Below are positions 47,950-59,060 of a stretch of DNA of 64,000 bases, one piece after another. This DNA is from Flavobacteriia bacterium (GTDB taxonomy: Bacteria; Bacteroidota; Bacteroidia; Flavobacteriales_D; Crocinitomicaceae): assembly GCA_947490145.1 (NCBI GenBank), contig CANLGD010000005.1:17581-81580 (forward strand), given 5' to 3'. A model generated the notes under the pieces. It searched no databases. It was not told the origin of the DNA and saw only the letters and a program-made list of their open reading frames with translations. The position numbers were made by a program, and so were the translations under genes. Each line of letters begins with the position of its first letter. The first letter of the stretch is position 1.

Positions 47950-48005
47950 TACTTTTTGTTTTCTAAAAATTTTTTATATATTCGCTTAACCAAAAAATTA
48001 CAATT

Positions 48006-48485
48006 ATGAGAAATATCAAAAAAATCACAATTTTTATATTTTCAAGTTCAATTTTATTTAGCTGTTCTTCAAAATCAAAGGAAAAAATTGGAAGTGAAGT
48101 AAAAACGCTGGTTGCAGAAAAGCCAATGCCCGTTCCAATTTCAATCGAGCAATTAGTTGGAACGTGGAAATATGCAGAAGTTAGAACGCATGCATTAGAA
48201 GCAGGAATTGCTCCAATTGGCGAAGTCTTATTTGGTGTCTCAAAAGATTTCAGATCCACATATACAACGGAAGGAGAAGGAGAATTGTCAAAAAATTTAG
48301 CTGAAATCGGTACAGAATTTGTAATTGTTGACAATAAAATTTGTTCAGCAGATTCTAGTGGCATTAAAGGTACTTCCTTTAGAATGGATTATGGAGCTAA
48401 TAAAGTTGCAGTTTATTTGTTAAACGACAAAGAATTAGTAATTGAAAAAGGTCCTGTTTACAGGTATTTTACGAAGGTGAAGTAG
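48006..48485 (+). CDS. Hypothetical lipoprotein (lipocalin-like)
   Basis: ITIFIFSSSILFSCSSKSKEK lipobox; QLVGTWKYAEVR resembles a lipocalin-like start. Confidence 0.6.
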   Translation: MRNIKKITIFIFSSSILFSCSSKSKEKIGSEVKTLVAEKPMPVPISIEQLVGTWKYAEVRTHALEAGIAPIGEVLFGVSKDFRSTYTTEGEGELSKNLAEIGTEFVIVDNKICSADSSGIKGTSFRMDYGANKVAVYLLNDKELVIEKGPVYRYFTKVK

Positions 48486-48530
48486 AATCAAATTCTAAAT
48501 TTTTCATTTTTAACTCTTAGCTCTTAAAAT

Positions 48531-49223
48531 ATGTTTGTAATAATTACCGGAGTATCGAGAGGTTTAGGCAATGCACTTGCAAATGAATACTTGAAGAAAG
48601 GTATTTTAGTTGCTGGAATTGGAAGAAACAATACAATTTCACATGCCAATTATTCGTTCAAAAAATGTGATTTGAGTTCCTGGAATGAAGTTGAAAACCT
48701 TGAAATCAATTTTCCATTAAGCACGGAATATCTATTGATTAATAATGCGGGCCTAATCGAACCAATAAATCGCATATCAGATCAAGATTCAGATTCTTCA
48801 GCGCGTATTTTCCAAGTAAACACGATTGCCCCAATTCAATTGATTCGTAAAATGAGTCAATTTTGCCCTGAGGACTCCAAATTAACAATTTTAAACATCA
48901 GTTCTGGTGCTGGAAGAAGAGCTCTTCCTTCATGGGCAAATTATTGTGCCTCGAAAGCAGCCTTAGATATGTTCTCTTCAGCGTTTCAACTTGAAGAAAT
49001 TGAAAAAGGCAAAAATACAGAGATATATTCACTCGCTCCAGGAGTAATTGATACTGAAATGCAGTCTCTAATTAGAGCTAGTGATACAGAAAAATTTTCT
49101 TCTAAAGATAATTTTTTAAATTTGAAAAAAGAAAATCAGTTACTTAGGCCCAATGATGTGGCACAAAAAATAATGTACAATTTAAAGTTTAATGGATTTA
49201 AAGACGTAATTTGTCGCTTGTAA
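48531..49223 (+). CDS. SDR-family oxidoreductase
   Basis: FVIITGVSRGLGNALANEYLKKG, LLINNAGLIEPI, NISSGAGRRALPSWANYCASKAALDMF, APGVIDTEMQ. Confidence 0.9.
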   Translation: MFVIITGVSRGLGNALANEYLKKGILVAGIGRNNTISHANYSFKKCDLSSWNEVENLEINFPLSTEYLLINNAGLIEPINRISDQDSDSSARIFQVNTIAPIQLIRKMSQFCPEDSKLTILNISSGAGRRALPSWANYCASKAALDMFSSAFQLEEIEKGKNTEIYSLAPGVIDTEMQSLIRASDTEKFSSKDNFLNLKKENQLLRPNDVAQKIMYNLKFNGFKDVICRL

Positions 49224-49344
49224 TTATCTAGTGCTTTAATCAATAGAATATACCATTTAGTCTAAAAAGTTAAATATTGTCCAACTTTTTAGTAATTTGG
49301 TGCGTTATTACAATATTAAACTACAAAATTATAAAATCCAATTT

Positions 49345-51663
49345 ATGAATTCTCTTCTTTTAAAAACAATTTCGTTACTTTCATTTTTATTTTTCTCAAA
49401 TTTTTATTTTTCTCAAATTGATAAAAATAATATAAGAAATGGTGAATCTGTTGAATATTGTATCACTCACAAAAAAATGTTTGAGTTAAAGCAGAATCCA
49501 GCTTTTTTGCAGCAATTTAATACTGATCAACAAAATTTGTTACATCTTGAGCAACAAATTGCTTCAGAGAATAATCCTCAAAGAGTGATTTATAAATTAC
49601 CTATTGTTTTCCATATTTTACATAACGGTGGTGTTGAGAATATTTCCAATGAACAAGTTATTGACGCTGTTAGAATCTTAAATCGTGATTATAGATTATT
49701 AAATTCAGATGCTTTAAATGTCCACAATGATTTCAAAGCAAGTAATCCGTCTGCAACTTGCAAGCCAGCTGATATTGAAGTAGAATTTGTTTTAGCTACA
49801 AAGGCTCCTGATGGAACGTGTTTTAATGGAATTACGAGAACAATTTCTTCCCTTAGTTTTAATGGAAGTAATGGAAATGCGCAGGTTAATGCAATTGTAT
49901 CTGGAAATGATGTTTATAATGGTGAATGGGCTGGAAATAAATATTTGAATATTTTTGTTGTTGCTGATTGTGGTGATGCAGCTGGATATACTATGTTGCC
50001 AAGCAATTGGGTAGGAAGTGCAATGGATAACGGAATTTTTATTTTACACGATTACGTTGGTTCAATTGGAACGGGTGATATTGGCACAGATAGAGCACTA
50101 ACTCATGAAGTGGGACATTGGTTAAATTTAGAACATACGTGGGGGACTAATAACAACCCAGGAAATGCTGCTAGTTGCGCTGACGATGATGGAGTTACTG
50201 ATACACCGAATACAATAGGTGTAACTGCCTGTATGTTGAATGAAGCAACATGTGGACCTAGAGCAAATGTTGAAAATTATATGGATTATTCTTATTGTTC
50301 AAAAATGTTTTCTGGGGGTCAAAAAAATAGAATGCGTGCAGCACTTGCTTCCACAACTGGAGGTAGAAACAATCTTTGGACAACTAATAATTTGATTGCT
50401 ACTGGAGCTGATGGAGATTTGTACCTATGTGCTGCAAATTTCTCTTCAGATAGAGTGAAAATTTGTGCTGGAGAAAGTGTTCAATTTTCAGATTTGTCTT
50501 ATAATAACGTAACCAGTTGGAATTGGAGCTTCCCTGGAGCATTGGTTACAAATTCTCTGGAACAACATCCAAGTGTTACTTATAATACACCAGGAGTTTA
50601 CCAAGTTTCATTAACCGCTTCAGACGGCAGTGCGTCACAAACCAAAACCGTTAGCACTTATTTAACTGTTTTAGATACATTGTTAAGCAGAACTATACCG
50701 TTTTTAGATGGATTTGAAAATTATACAAGTCTAGAAACAAGCAATTATTGGGAAGTTTATAATCCTCAAAATAATGCCAAGTTTTCTTTAATAAGTGGCG
50801 TTGGTCACACTGGAACTAAATGTGTTAAATTGGCAAATTTTGGTCAGGCGGGAATTAATACAGATGAATTAATTGCTAATCCTGTAAATTTAACAGGAAT
50901 TACTGCTGCTAGTAATGTCACATTATCATTTAGATATTCTTACCGAAAAAAGACTGCCACAACTGCTGAAAAATTGCACGTTTTACTTTCTGGAGACTGC
51001 GGCGATTCATGGTTAATTAGAAGAACTTTCCAAGCATCCAGTTTGGGAACAACTGTTCAAGCATCAGCTTGGACACCTACAGATTCTTCTCAATGGGTTA
51101 CTGCGCACATTACTAATACTTTAGCTTCAAACTGGAACAAAAATTTCAGATACAAATTTAGATTTGAAGGAGAAAATGGTAACAACCTATATTTAGATAA
51201 TATCAACATTTATCCTTCAGGTCCAACAAATACTTTGATTACTGGAACTCCAAATGTAGATGCAGATCTAGATGGCTATCCTTCTGCTATTGATTGTAAC
51301 GATAATAACGCCTCCATACATCCAAATGCTGTTGAAATTTTAAATAATGGCATCGATGAAGATTGTAATGGTTCTGATTTTACAAGTGCAGGATTAGAGC
51401 TGGGAGTCTTAAGTTATTCATTTAACATTTTTCCAAACCCAGCTGATCAGGAAGTTTCAATTGAATATTCAGTAGCAAATTCGCAAAAAACTGAAATTCA
51501 AATTTTTGATTTAATGGGTAAAATATTAATTCAAGAAACAATTAATTCAATTATAGGAAATAATATTGTTTTTATTCCTACTGATAAATTGGCTGCTGGA
51601 AGTTATTTTGTTAAAGTACAAATAAATGGAAACGAATTAGTTAAACAGATTTCTATTAAATAA
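49345..51663 (+). CDS. M43-family zinc metalloprotease with PKD domain, MopE-type repeat and T9SS sorting tail
   Basis: ALTHEVGHWLNLEHTWGTNN, PKD-like SWNWSFPGALVTNSLEQHPSVTYNTPGVYQVSLTASDG, MopE-like DADLDGYPSAIDCNDNNASIHPNAVEILNNGIDEDCNG, C-terminal IFPNPADQEVSIEY. Confidence 0.87.
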   Translation: MNSLLLKTISLLSFLFFSNFYFSQIDKNNIRNGESVEYCITHKKMFELKQNPAFLQQFNTDQQNLLHLEQQIASENNPQRVIYKLPIVFHILHNGGVENISNEQVIDAVRILNRDYRLLNSDALNVHNDFKASNPSATCKPADIEVEFVLATKAPDGTCFNGITRTISSLSFNGSNGNAQVNAIVSGNDVYNGEWAGNKYLNIFVVADCGDAAGYTMLPSNWVGSAMDNGIFILHDYVGSIGTGDIGTDRALTHEVGHWLNLEHTWGTNNNPGNAASCADDDGVTDTPNTIGVTACMLNEATCGPRANVENYMDYSYCSKMFSGGQKNRMRAALASTTGGRNNLWTTNNLIATGADGDLYLCAANFSSDRVKICAGESVQFSDLSYNNVTSWNWSFPGALVTNSLEQHPSVTYNTPGVYQVSLTASDGSASQTKTVSTYLTVLDTLLSRTIPFLDGFENYTSLETSNYWEVYNPQNNAKFSLISGVGHTGTKCVKLANFGQAGINTDELIANPVNLTGITAASNVTLSFRYSYRKKTATTAEKLHVLLSGDCGDSWLIRRTFQASSLGTTVQASAWTPTDSSQWVTAHITNTLASNWNKNFRYKFRFEGENGNNLYLDNINIYPSGPTNTLITGTPNVDADLDGYPSAIDCNDNNASIHPNAVEILNNGIDEDCNGSDFTSAGLELGVLSYSFNIFPNPADQEVSIEYSVANSQKTEIQIFDLMGKILIQETINSIIGNNIVFIPTDKLAAGSYFVKVQINGNELVKQISIK

Positions 51664-51682
51664 TAGAGGTGAAAAAGAATTT

Positions 51683-51719
51683 AAACGCTTGTCAAGTTTT
51701 TTGGCAAGCGTTTTTTTTT
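51683..51719 (+). terminator. Rho-independent terminator
   Basis: AAACGCTTG / CAAGCGTTT stem followed by a T9 run. Confidence 0.85.
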
Positions 51720-51761
51720 GAAATTATGAGGATTAATTGGCTTTTATATTCAGAAAATATG

Positions 51762-51769
51762 TAATTTTG
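51762..51769 (+). promoter_or_regulatory. Bacteroidota promoter upstream of sucA
   Basis: TAATTTTG with a TTG element about 22 bp upstream (51737-51739). Confidence 0.5.
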
Positions 51770-51794
51770 CTACTCCAAAAATTCTATTTGAAAC

Positions 51795-54518
51795 ATGGAC
51801 AAAGTTACTTATGTTGGAAATGCAGATGTCTCAGCGATAGATTACCTGTATAAATCTTATAAAAATGATCCTGAGAGTGTTGATTTGGGTTGGCAAAAAT
51901 TCTTTGAAGGATTTGATTTTGCTCAAACAAACTACGATGAAGGAGGTGAAATACCAGAAAATTTGCAGAAAGAATTCAAAGTTCTAAACCTTATTAATGG
52001 CTATAGAACACGTGGACATCTTTTTACCAAAACAAATCCAGTTAGAGATAGAAGAAAGCATGAACCAACATTAGCAATTGAAAATTTTGGTTTGACAGAT
52101 GCTGATTTATCGCAGGTTTTTCAATCTGGAATTGAAATTGGAATGGGTGCTGCAAGTCTAAAGGATATTATTTTTCATTTAGAAGAAACGTATTGTCAGT
52201 CGATCGGAATTGAGTTTGTTTACATGAGAGAACCCAATCGTATTGATTGGATGAAAAGCAAAATTGAATTAAAAAATCGTCCACAATTCGACAAAGCTAG
52301 AAAAATTGAGATTTATAAAAAATTAAATCAAGCAACAAACTTTGAAGCCTTCTTAGGAAAAAAATTCGTTGGTCAAAAACGTTTTTCTGTCGAAGGTGGG
52401 GAAGCTTTGATTCCTGCATTAGATATTTTAGTGAACAAAGGTTCTGATTTAGGCGTTGAATATTTCGTAATGGGAATGTCACATCGTGGTCGATTAAATA
52501 CACTTACAAATATTTTTGAAAAACGTCCAAAAGATATCTTTTCTGAATTTGAAGGAAAAGAATTTGATTTCGAAGGAGATTTTGATGGTGACGTAAAATA
52601 CCACCAGGGTTTTACATCTGAAGTTACTTTGAAAAATGGGAAAAAAATTGGAGTTACCTTATGTCCAAATCCATCGCATTTAGAAGCGGTAGATCCAGTT
52701 ATTCAAGGAATTGCAAGAGCAAAAATAGATCATGTTTTTAAGGACGAGAGTAAGGTTTGTCCGGTAATGATTCACGGAGATGCTGCGATTGCTGGGCAAG
52801 GAATTGTCTATGAAGTCATCCAAATGCAAACCTTGGATGGTTACAGAGCTGGTGGTACAATTCACATTGTCGTAAATAATCAAGTTGGTTTTACGACAAA
52901 TTACTTAGATGCACGTTCATCGACTTACTGCACAGATGTTGCTAAGACAACGCTTTCACCAGTTTTTCACGTAAATGGCGATGATGTTGAAGCTGTTGTT
53001 CTTGCTATGGAAATCGCAATGGAATATCGTCAACATTTCAAAAAAGATATTTTTATTGATTTATTGTGTTACCGTAAATATGGTCACAACGAAGGTGATG
53101 AACCTAAATTCACGCAACCACATTTATATAAATTAATTGAAAAACACCCAAATCCAAAAGAAATTTATTTCAGTCAATTGGAAGCAGAAGGTGTTTTAAC
53201 AAAAGAAGAGGCAAAAAAATTAGAAGACGACTTTAATGCTCATTTAGAGAGTGAATTTACTATTTCCCGTGAAAATGAAAAGGCAATAACATTCGATTTT
53301 TTAAAAGATACTTGGAGCGGTTTTAGACATAGTAAACCAGAGGATTTTGATAAATCTCCTGAAACTGGTGTTGACAAAAAAACCTTGTTAGACTTAGGAA
53401 TAAAACTTTCAACTCTACCTGAAGGAAAAAAATATTTCCGAAAAATTTCAAAAATATTTGATGACCGTTTAAAAGCAATTACAGAAGATAAATTGGATTG
53501 GGGTTCAGCAGAAATGTTGGCTTATGCCACACTTTTAACAGAAGGTTATCCAGTTCGAGTTTCAGGTCAAGATGTCGAAAGAGGTACTTTCTCTCACCGT
53601 CATGCAGTTGTGAAGACAGAAGATACGGAAGAAGAAATCGAAACATTAAATTTACTTTCAGACAAGCAAGCGAAATTCTCAATTTATAATTCTTTGCTTT
53701 CAGAATACGGAGTTTTAGGATATGAATATGGTTACTCTTTAGCAACACCAAATGGTTTGACAATTTGGGAAGCACAATTTGGAGATTTTTTCAATGGTGC
53801 ACAAATTATGATTGATCAATTTATTACTGCTGGAGAAGATAAATGGACTACTCAAAGTGGATTAACAATGCTTTTACCGCATGGTTATGAAGGTCAAGGA
53901 GCTGAACATTCAAGTGGAAGAATGGAGCGTTTTTTACAACAATGTGCAGATTATAACATTCAAGTTGTAAATACTTCAACTCCTGCAAATCATTTTCACT
54001 TGTTGAGACGACAATTAAAAAGAGAATTTAGAAAACCATTAGTTGTTTTTTCTCCAAAAATGTTACTGCGTCATCCAGATGCAACATCCACTTTAGATTC
54101 ATTGGCTACAGGATGTTTTCAAGAAGTTTTAGATGATTCAGTTGAAAATAAAGATTCAATCTATACAGTGGTTTGCTGTTCAGGTAAATTTTACTATGAA
54201 ATGAAAATTAAAGCAAAAGAATTGGGTGTTGATAACATGGCTTTTGTTAGAATTGAACAATTATATCCATTACCTCAAAAACAAATTGAAACTGTTTTAG
54301 CAAGTTATAAAAATGCAAAAAACATTGTTTGGGCACAAGAAGAACCTGCAAATATGGGTGCTTGGACTTATATAGCAATGAGTTTGAGACATATTCCTTT
54401 TATTGGAGTAATGAGAAGAGCTGCAGCTGCAGCTGCAGAAGGTTCAAAAAAATTACACGAAAAACGTTTGAATCATTTGTTTGAAGATGTTTTTCAATTT
54501 GCAAAAGTTAAAGTTTAA
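51795..54518 (+). CDS. sucA: 2-oxoglutarate dehydrogenase E1 component
   Basis: SVEGGEALIPALDILV, GMSHRGRLNTLTNI, CPNPSHLEAVDPVIQGIARAK, HGDAAIAGQGIVYE, LCYRKYGHNEGDEPKFTQP. Confidence 0.95.
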   Translation: MDKVTYVGNADVSAIDYLYKSYKNDPESVDLGWQKFFEGFDFAQTNYDEGGEIPENLQKEFKVLNLINGYRTRGHLFTKTNPVRDRRKHEPTLAIENFGLTDADLSQVFQSGIEIGMGAASLKDIIFHLEETYCQSIGIEFVYMREPNRIDWMKSKIELKNRPQFDKARKIEIYKKLNQATNFEAFLGKKFVGQKRFSVEGGEALIPALDILVNKGSDLGVEYFVMGMSHRGRLNTLTNIFEKRPKDIFSEFEGKEFDFEGDFDGDVKYHQGFTSEVTLKNGKKIGVTLCPNPSHLEAVDPVIQGIARAKIDHVFKDESKVCPVMIHGDAAIAGQGIVYEVIQMQTLDGYRAGGTIHIVVNNQVGFTTNYLDARSSTYCTDVAKTTLSPVFHVNGDDVEAVVLAMEIAMEYRQHFKKDIFIDLLCYRKYGHNEGDEPKFTQPHLYKLIEKHPNPKEIYFSQLEAEGVLTKEEAKKLEDDFNAHLESEFTISRENEKAITFDFLKDTWSGFRHSKPEDFDKSPETGVDKKTLLDLGIKLSTLPEGKKYFRKISKIFDDRLKAITEDKLDWGSAEMLAYATLLTEGYPVRVSGQDVERGTFSHRHAVVKTEDTEEEIETLNLLSDKQAKFSIYNSLLSEYGVLGYEYGYSLATPNGLTIWEAQFGDFFNGAQIMIDQFITAGEDKWTTQSGLTMLLPHGYEGQGAEHSSGRMERFLQQCADYNIQVVNTSTPANHFHLLRRQLKREFRKPLVVFSPKMLLRHPDATSTLDSLATGCFQEVLDDSVENKDSIYTVVCCSGKFYYEMKIKAKELGVDNMAFVRIEQLYPLPQKQIETVLASYKNAKNIVWAQEEPANMGAWTYIAMSLRHIPFIGVMRRAAAAAAEGSKKLHEKRLNHLFEDVFQFAKVKV

Positions 54519-54578
54519 CTAAACCGGGCATCGGGAGCCGCAGCCCACTTTTAAAAATATTAAAAAAAACATTATTTT

Positions 54579-55838
54579 ATGGCAATTTTAGAAATGAAAG
54601 TACCAAGTCCAGGAGAATCGATTTCAGAAGTTGAAATTGCTTCTTGGTTGGTAGCTGATGGAGATTATGTAGAAAAAGATCAAGCAATTGCTGAAGTTGA
54701 TTCAGATAAGGCTACTTTGGAACTTCCTGCTGAGGAAAGTGGAATTATTTCCATGAAAGCTGCTGAAGGTGATGTGGTTAAAGTTGGTCAAGTTGTTTGT
54801 TTGATTGATACTTCTGCTGAAAAACCTGCCGGTTCTGCTCCTATAAAAGTTGTTGAAAAAGCTGGTGAAGAAGTTAAAATTGCTCCTATAGAAAAAACAC
54901 AAGCGCCAAATCCTGCTCCAGTAAATGAAAAAGCGTCTTATGCAAATGGAACTCCATCTGTTGCTGCTGCAAAAATCATGGCTGAAAATGGCGTTTCTGC
55001 TTCTAAAGTTCCTGCAAGTGGAAAAGATGGTCGCATCACAAAACAAGATGTTTTAGCAGCACTTTCTGCTGGCATTTCAGCTGATGCAATTCAAGGTTGG
55101 GGCGGAACTCGTGAGCAAACAAGAGAAAAAATGTCTATGTTGCGCAGAAAAATTGCTGAACGATTAGTTTCAGTAAAAAAAGAAACTGCAATGTTGACAA
55201 CTTTCAATGAAGTGGATATGAAACCAATCATGGATTTGAGAGCAAAATATAAAGATAGTTTTGCAAAATTCCACGAAGTAAATTTAGGATTTATGTCTTT
55301 CTTTACAAAGGCTGTAACAGAAGCCTTGAATTTATTTCCAAGTGTGAATGGACAAATTGATGGAAATGAAATTGTTTTCCACAATTACGCTGATGTAGGA
55401 ATTGCTGTTTCTTCTCCCAAAGGATTAATGGTTCCAATTGTTAGAAATGCAGAACAAATGTCTTTGGCTGAAATTGAAAGAGAAATTAAAAGATTAGCGA
55501 TAAAAGCACGTGATGGAAAAATTACGCCAGACGACATGACAAATGGAACGTTCACAATCACAAATGGTGGTGTTTTTGGGTCTATGTTGTCAACTCCTAT
55601 TATAAATCCTCCTCAATCTGCAATTTTAGGAATGCACAACATTGTTGAACGTCCAGTGGCAATTAATGGAAAGGTTGAAATTAGACCAATTATGTATGTT
55701 GCGCTTTCTTACGATCACAGAATCATTGATGGTAAGGAATCTGTTGGATTCTTAGTAAAAGTAAAAGAAATGCTTGAAAACCCAGAAAGAATGCTGTTTG
55801 GAAGTAAAGATCCTTTGCAAGTATTGTTGGGATTATGA
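54579..55838 (+). CDS. sucB: 2-oxoglutarate dehydrogenase E2 (dihydrolipoyl succinyltransferase)
   Basis: Lipoyl domain [18 protein letters not shown]3-binding domain, catalytic [20 protein letters not shown]. Confidence 0.95.
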   Translation: MAILEMKVPSPGESISEVEIASWLVADGDYVEKDQAIAEVDSDKATLELPAEESGIISMKAAEGDVVKVGQVVCLIDTSAEKPAGSAPIKVVEKAGEEVKIAPIEKTQAPNPAPVNEKASYANGTPSVAAAKIMAENGVSASKVPASGKDGRITKQDVLAALSAGISADAIQGWGGTREQTREKMSMLRRKIAERLVSVKKETAMLTTFNEVDMKPIMDLRAKYKDSFAKFHEVNLGFMSFFTKAVTEALNLFPSVNGQIDGNEIVFHNYADVGIAVSSPKGLMVPIVRNAEQMSLAEIEREIKRLAIKARDGKITPDDMTNGTFTITNGGVFGSMLSTPIINPPQSAILGMHNIVERPVAINGKVEIRPIMYVALSYDHRIIDGKESVGFLVKVKEMLENPERMLFGSKDPLQVLLGL

Positions 55839-55897
55839 CTCAGACAGGGTCAGCCACCAACGTATAGAATTAGTCATTAATCAAAAAACATAAATTT

Positions 55898-55929
55898 AAA
55901 AGTCGGATCTTATGGTTCGACTTTTTTTT
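55898..55929 (+). terminator. Rho-independent terminator downstream of sucB
   Basis: AAAAGTCGGATCTTATGGTTCGACTTTTTTTT hairpin plus T run. Confidence 0.75.
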
Positions 55930-56145
55930 GAAATTTACTGTCGTTTTTCGTTACCTTTGAAATTAAAATTTTCACAACGAGTACTAACATTCAATCAAGA
56001 AGGTTTTTTAGGTAGATTATCACATTGGCTTTTGCTTCAGTTTTCTCGACTCCATTGACAAATCTAGCAAATTCTTCGTCCCCAAATATAACGAATAAGG
56101 AAAAAAATCTGAATCGAATTAATAAAATTAAAGCTGTTAAACAAA

Positions 56146-56171
56146 AAAAGGAACCCTTTCGGATTCCTTTT
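56146..56171 (-). terminator. Rho-independent terminator downstream of ahcY
   Basis: AAAAGGAACCC TTTC GGATTCCTTTT; on the minus strand the stem is followed by a T run. Confidence 0.75.
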
Positions 56172-56191
56172 CTAATACAATGTTGTATATC

Positions 56192-57505
56192 TTAATATCT
56201 ATAATGTTCTGCTTTGTATGGACCAGCAACTTCAACACCGATGTAATCAGCTTGATCTTTTGAAAGAACTTCCAACTCAACACCAATTTTTGCTAGATGC
56301 AAACGAGCAACTTTTTCGTCTAGATGTTTTGGTAACATATAAACGTCATTTCCGTAGTTTGCGCTATTTTGCCATAATTCTAATTGAGCCAAAGTTTGGT
56401 TTGTAAATGAATTTGACATTACGAAAGATGGATGTCCTGTAGCACAACCTAAGTTTACCAAACGACCTTCAGCTAAAATGATAATATCCTTTCCTGCAAT
56501 TGTATACATATCAACTTGAGGTTTAATCTCAACTTTTGATTTTCCGTGGTTAGCGTTCAACCACCCCATGTCGATTTCATTGTCAAAATGACCGATGTTA
56601 CAAACGATAACTTTATCCTTCATATTTTCGAAATGACGACTAACAACGATATTTTTGTTACCAGTAGTTGTAACGATGATATCACCTAAACCAACAACTG
56701 TGTCTAATTTTTTCACTTCAAAACCGTCCATTGCAGCTTGTAAAGCACAAATTGGATCAATTTCAGTAACAATAACTCTTGCACCTGCACCTTTCAAAGA
56801 AGCAGCAGAACCTTTACCAACGTCACCATAACCACAAACAACAGCAACTTTTCCAGCCATCATAACATCTGTAGCACGACGAATTGAATCAACTAAAGAT
56901 TCTTTACATCCGTATTTGTTATCAAATTTAGATTTTGTAACTGAATCATTAACGTTAATTGCAGGCATACACAAAGTCCCATTTTTTACACGTTCGTATA
57001 AACGGTGAACTCCTGTTGTAGTCTCTTCTGATAAACCTTTGATAGCAGCAGTTAATTCTGGAAAACGGTCAAAAACCATATTCGTTAAATCACCACCATC
57101 ATCTAAAATCATATTTAATGACTCACCATTTTTGAAAGCAAAAATAGTTTGCTCAATACACCAGTCAAATTCCTCTTCATTCATACCTTTCCAAGCATAA
57201 ACTGGAACTCCTGTTGCAGCAATTGCGGCAGCAGCATGATCTTGTGTAGAAAAAATATTACAAGATGACCACGTAACTTCAGCACCCAAAGCAGTTAAAG
57301 TTTCAATCAAAACCGCAGTTTGAATTGTCATGTGTAAACATCCTGCAATTCTTGCACCAGCTAAGGGTTTAGACGCACCGTATTCTTCCCGCAAAGCCAT
57401 TAAACCTGGCATTTCTGCTTCAGCTAAAGTCATTTCTTTCCGTCCCCAATCAGCTAAGCTAATATCTTTGACTTTGTAAGCCAATTTTTCTTGTGTGTTA
57501 TTCAT
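56192..57505 (-). CDS. ahcY: Adenosylhomocysteinase
   Basis: [78 protein letters not shown]. Confidence 0.96.
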   Translation of the reverse strand: MNNTQEKLAYKVKDISLADWGRKEMTLAEAEMPGLMALREEYGASKPLAGARIAGCLHMTIQTAVLIETLTALGAEVTWSSCNIFSTQDHAAAAIAATGVPVYAWKGMNEEEFDWCIEQTIFAFKNGESLNMILDDGGDLTNMVFDRFPELTAAIKGLSEETTTGVHRLYERVKNGTLCMPAINVNDSVTKSKFDNKYGCKESLVDSIRRATDVMMAGKVAVVCGYGDVGKGSAASLKGAGARVIVTEIDPICALQAAMDGFEVKKLDTVVGLGDIIVTTTGNKNIVVSRHFENMKDKVIVCNIGHFDNEIDMGWLNANHGKSKVEIKPQVDMYTIAGKDIIILAEGRLVNLGCATGHPSFVMSNSFTNQTLAQLELWQNSANYGNDVYMLPKHLDEKVARLHLAKIGVELEVLSKDQADYIGVEVAGPYKAEHYRY

Positions 57506-57640
57506 ATTTATTTAAAAATTCAAATTTTGAAATGCAAAGATACAAAACAGCTATTTAGAAAAAAAATTTATTTTATACCAATATATCAGTTAATCGAAAC
57601 ACATCAAAACAAATTTAGTTCACAATAACTTAAATTTTAA

Positions 57641-57648
57641 TAACTTTG
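57641..57648 (+). promoter_or_regulatory. Bacteroidota -7 promoter motif upstream of purE
   Basis: TAACTTTG matches TAnnTTTG 20 bp before the ATG. Confidence 0.45.
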
Positions 57649-57667
57649 CCTCAAAAACACCAAAATT

Positions 57668-58147
57668 ATGGCAGAAGTTGGAATTATAATGGGAAGTAAA
57701 TCAGATTTATCAATCATGCAAGAAGCAGCAAATATTTTAAAACAATTTGAAATTTCTTATGAAATAAATGTAGTTTCAGCTCACAGAACTCCAGAATTAA
57801 TGTTGGAATATGCCCAAAACGCGCACAAAAGAGGATTGAAAGTAATTATAGCTGGAGCTGGTGGAGCGGCGCATTTACCAGGAATGACCGCTTCTTTAAC
57901 TCCATTACCGGTAATTGGTGTTCCAATAAAATCCTCCAACTCAATTGATGGTTGGGATAGTATTTTATCCATTTTACAAATGCCAAACGGAATTCCTGTT
58001 GCAACTGTTGCTTTAAATGGTGCAAAAAATGCTGGGATTTTAGCTGCAAAAATTATTGGTGCTTCAAATCCTGAAATCTGTCAAAAAATGATTGATTATG
58101 CAGAACAATTGAAAAATGAGGTTTTGGAAAGTGCGAAAAATCTCTAG
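57668..58147 (+). CDS. purE: N5-carboxyaminoimidazole ribonucleotide mutase
   Basis: [59 protein letters not shown]. Confidence 0.95.
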   Translation: MAEVGIIMGSKSDLSIMQEAANILKQFEISYEINVVSAHRTPELMLEYAQNAHKRGLKVIIAGAGGAAHLPGMTASLTPLPVIGVPIKSSNSIDGWDSILSILQMPNGIPVATVALNGAKNAGILAAKIIGASNPEICQKMIDYAEQLKNEVLESAKNL

Positions 58148-58244
58148 GTTTTTATTTTTTATACAATAGTTGGAATGCAAATACTTTTAACGAATTAGCT
58201 CTTCCTTTTTATATTACATCATTTCCTTTTTTTGATTATCCAAA

Positions 58245-58928
58245 TTATTTTATCCTGACTTTAGAGAAAAGCCAGTTGTATAATTCATCTGTTCTAAAAA
58301 TGCGCTCCAAGTCGCCATGATTTGCACCTTTGATAATTGTGTAAATCAAATTATCTCCACTGCATTTTTTGATTGCAGAAACCATTTTTTCTGATTGAGA
58401 AATAGGAACAGCATTATCAGCATCTCCATGTTGAATCCAAAGTGGAATTGTAGCTAAATTACACGCGTCTTTTTCATTTCCTCCACCACATAACGCAACA
58501 GCAGCGGTAATTTTATCAGCATATTTTCCTGCAAAGTGCAAAGTTCCATAGCCACCCAAACTCATGCCTACAACATAAATTCTACTTGAATCTGTATTGT
58601 AATTTTCTTGAACATATTCTAAAACAGACAAAACTTTATCAGGAACCCAATGTCCACTTGCAACTTGAGGAGCAACCACAATTGCAGGGATTTTCCTTCC
58701 TTTATCCATTTCGTGAATTACACCATATTTTCTGACTCTAGCTAAATCCGTACCAGACAAACTTTTTCCATGTAAAAAAACCAAAATTGGCGGTTTTGAA
58801 TTCAAAATTGAATCTTCAGGCAAATTAATCCAAAAATCATAGTCTGCTTTTCCATAAACAGAAGAAAGTTGAGAATAAGTCAAAGAACTTAAACCTAAAA
58901 CAAACGTAATTATGGAAAATTTAAACAT
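58245..58928 (-). CDS. Secreted alpha/beta-hydrolase (esterase/prolyl-oligopeptidase-like)
   Basis: PPILVFLHGKSLSGTD, IYVVGMSLGGYGTLHFAGKYADKITAAVALCGGG (GXSXG), WIQHGDADNAVPISQSE; signal peptide MFKFSIITFVLGLSSLTYSQ. Confidence 0.82.
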   Translation of the reverse strand: MFKFSIITFVLGLSSLTYSQLSSVYGKADYDFWINLPEDSILNSKPPILVFLHGKSLSGTDLARVRKYGVIHEMDKGRKIPAIVVAPQVASGHWVPDKVLSVLEYVQENYNTDSSRIYVVGMSLGGYGTLHFAGKYADKITAAVALCGGGNEKDACNLATIPLWIQHGDADNAVPISQSEKMVSAIKKCSGDNLIYTIIKGANHGDLERIFRTDELYNWLFSKVRIK

Positions 58929-59060
58929 TTTGAAAAATTTACCACAAATATAGGCATTTAAAATGCTAAAAATCAAATTCACTAATTTGTTAAATCCATT
59001 ATTGAGTTGCTCTTAAGTCTATCTTAAAGATTTTTTCTTATATTCGCATAAATTTTTTTT

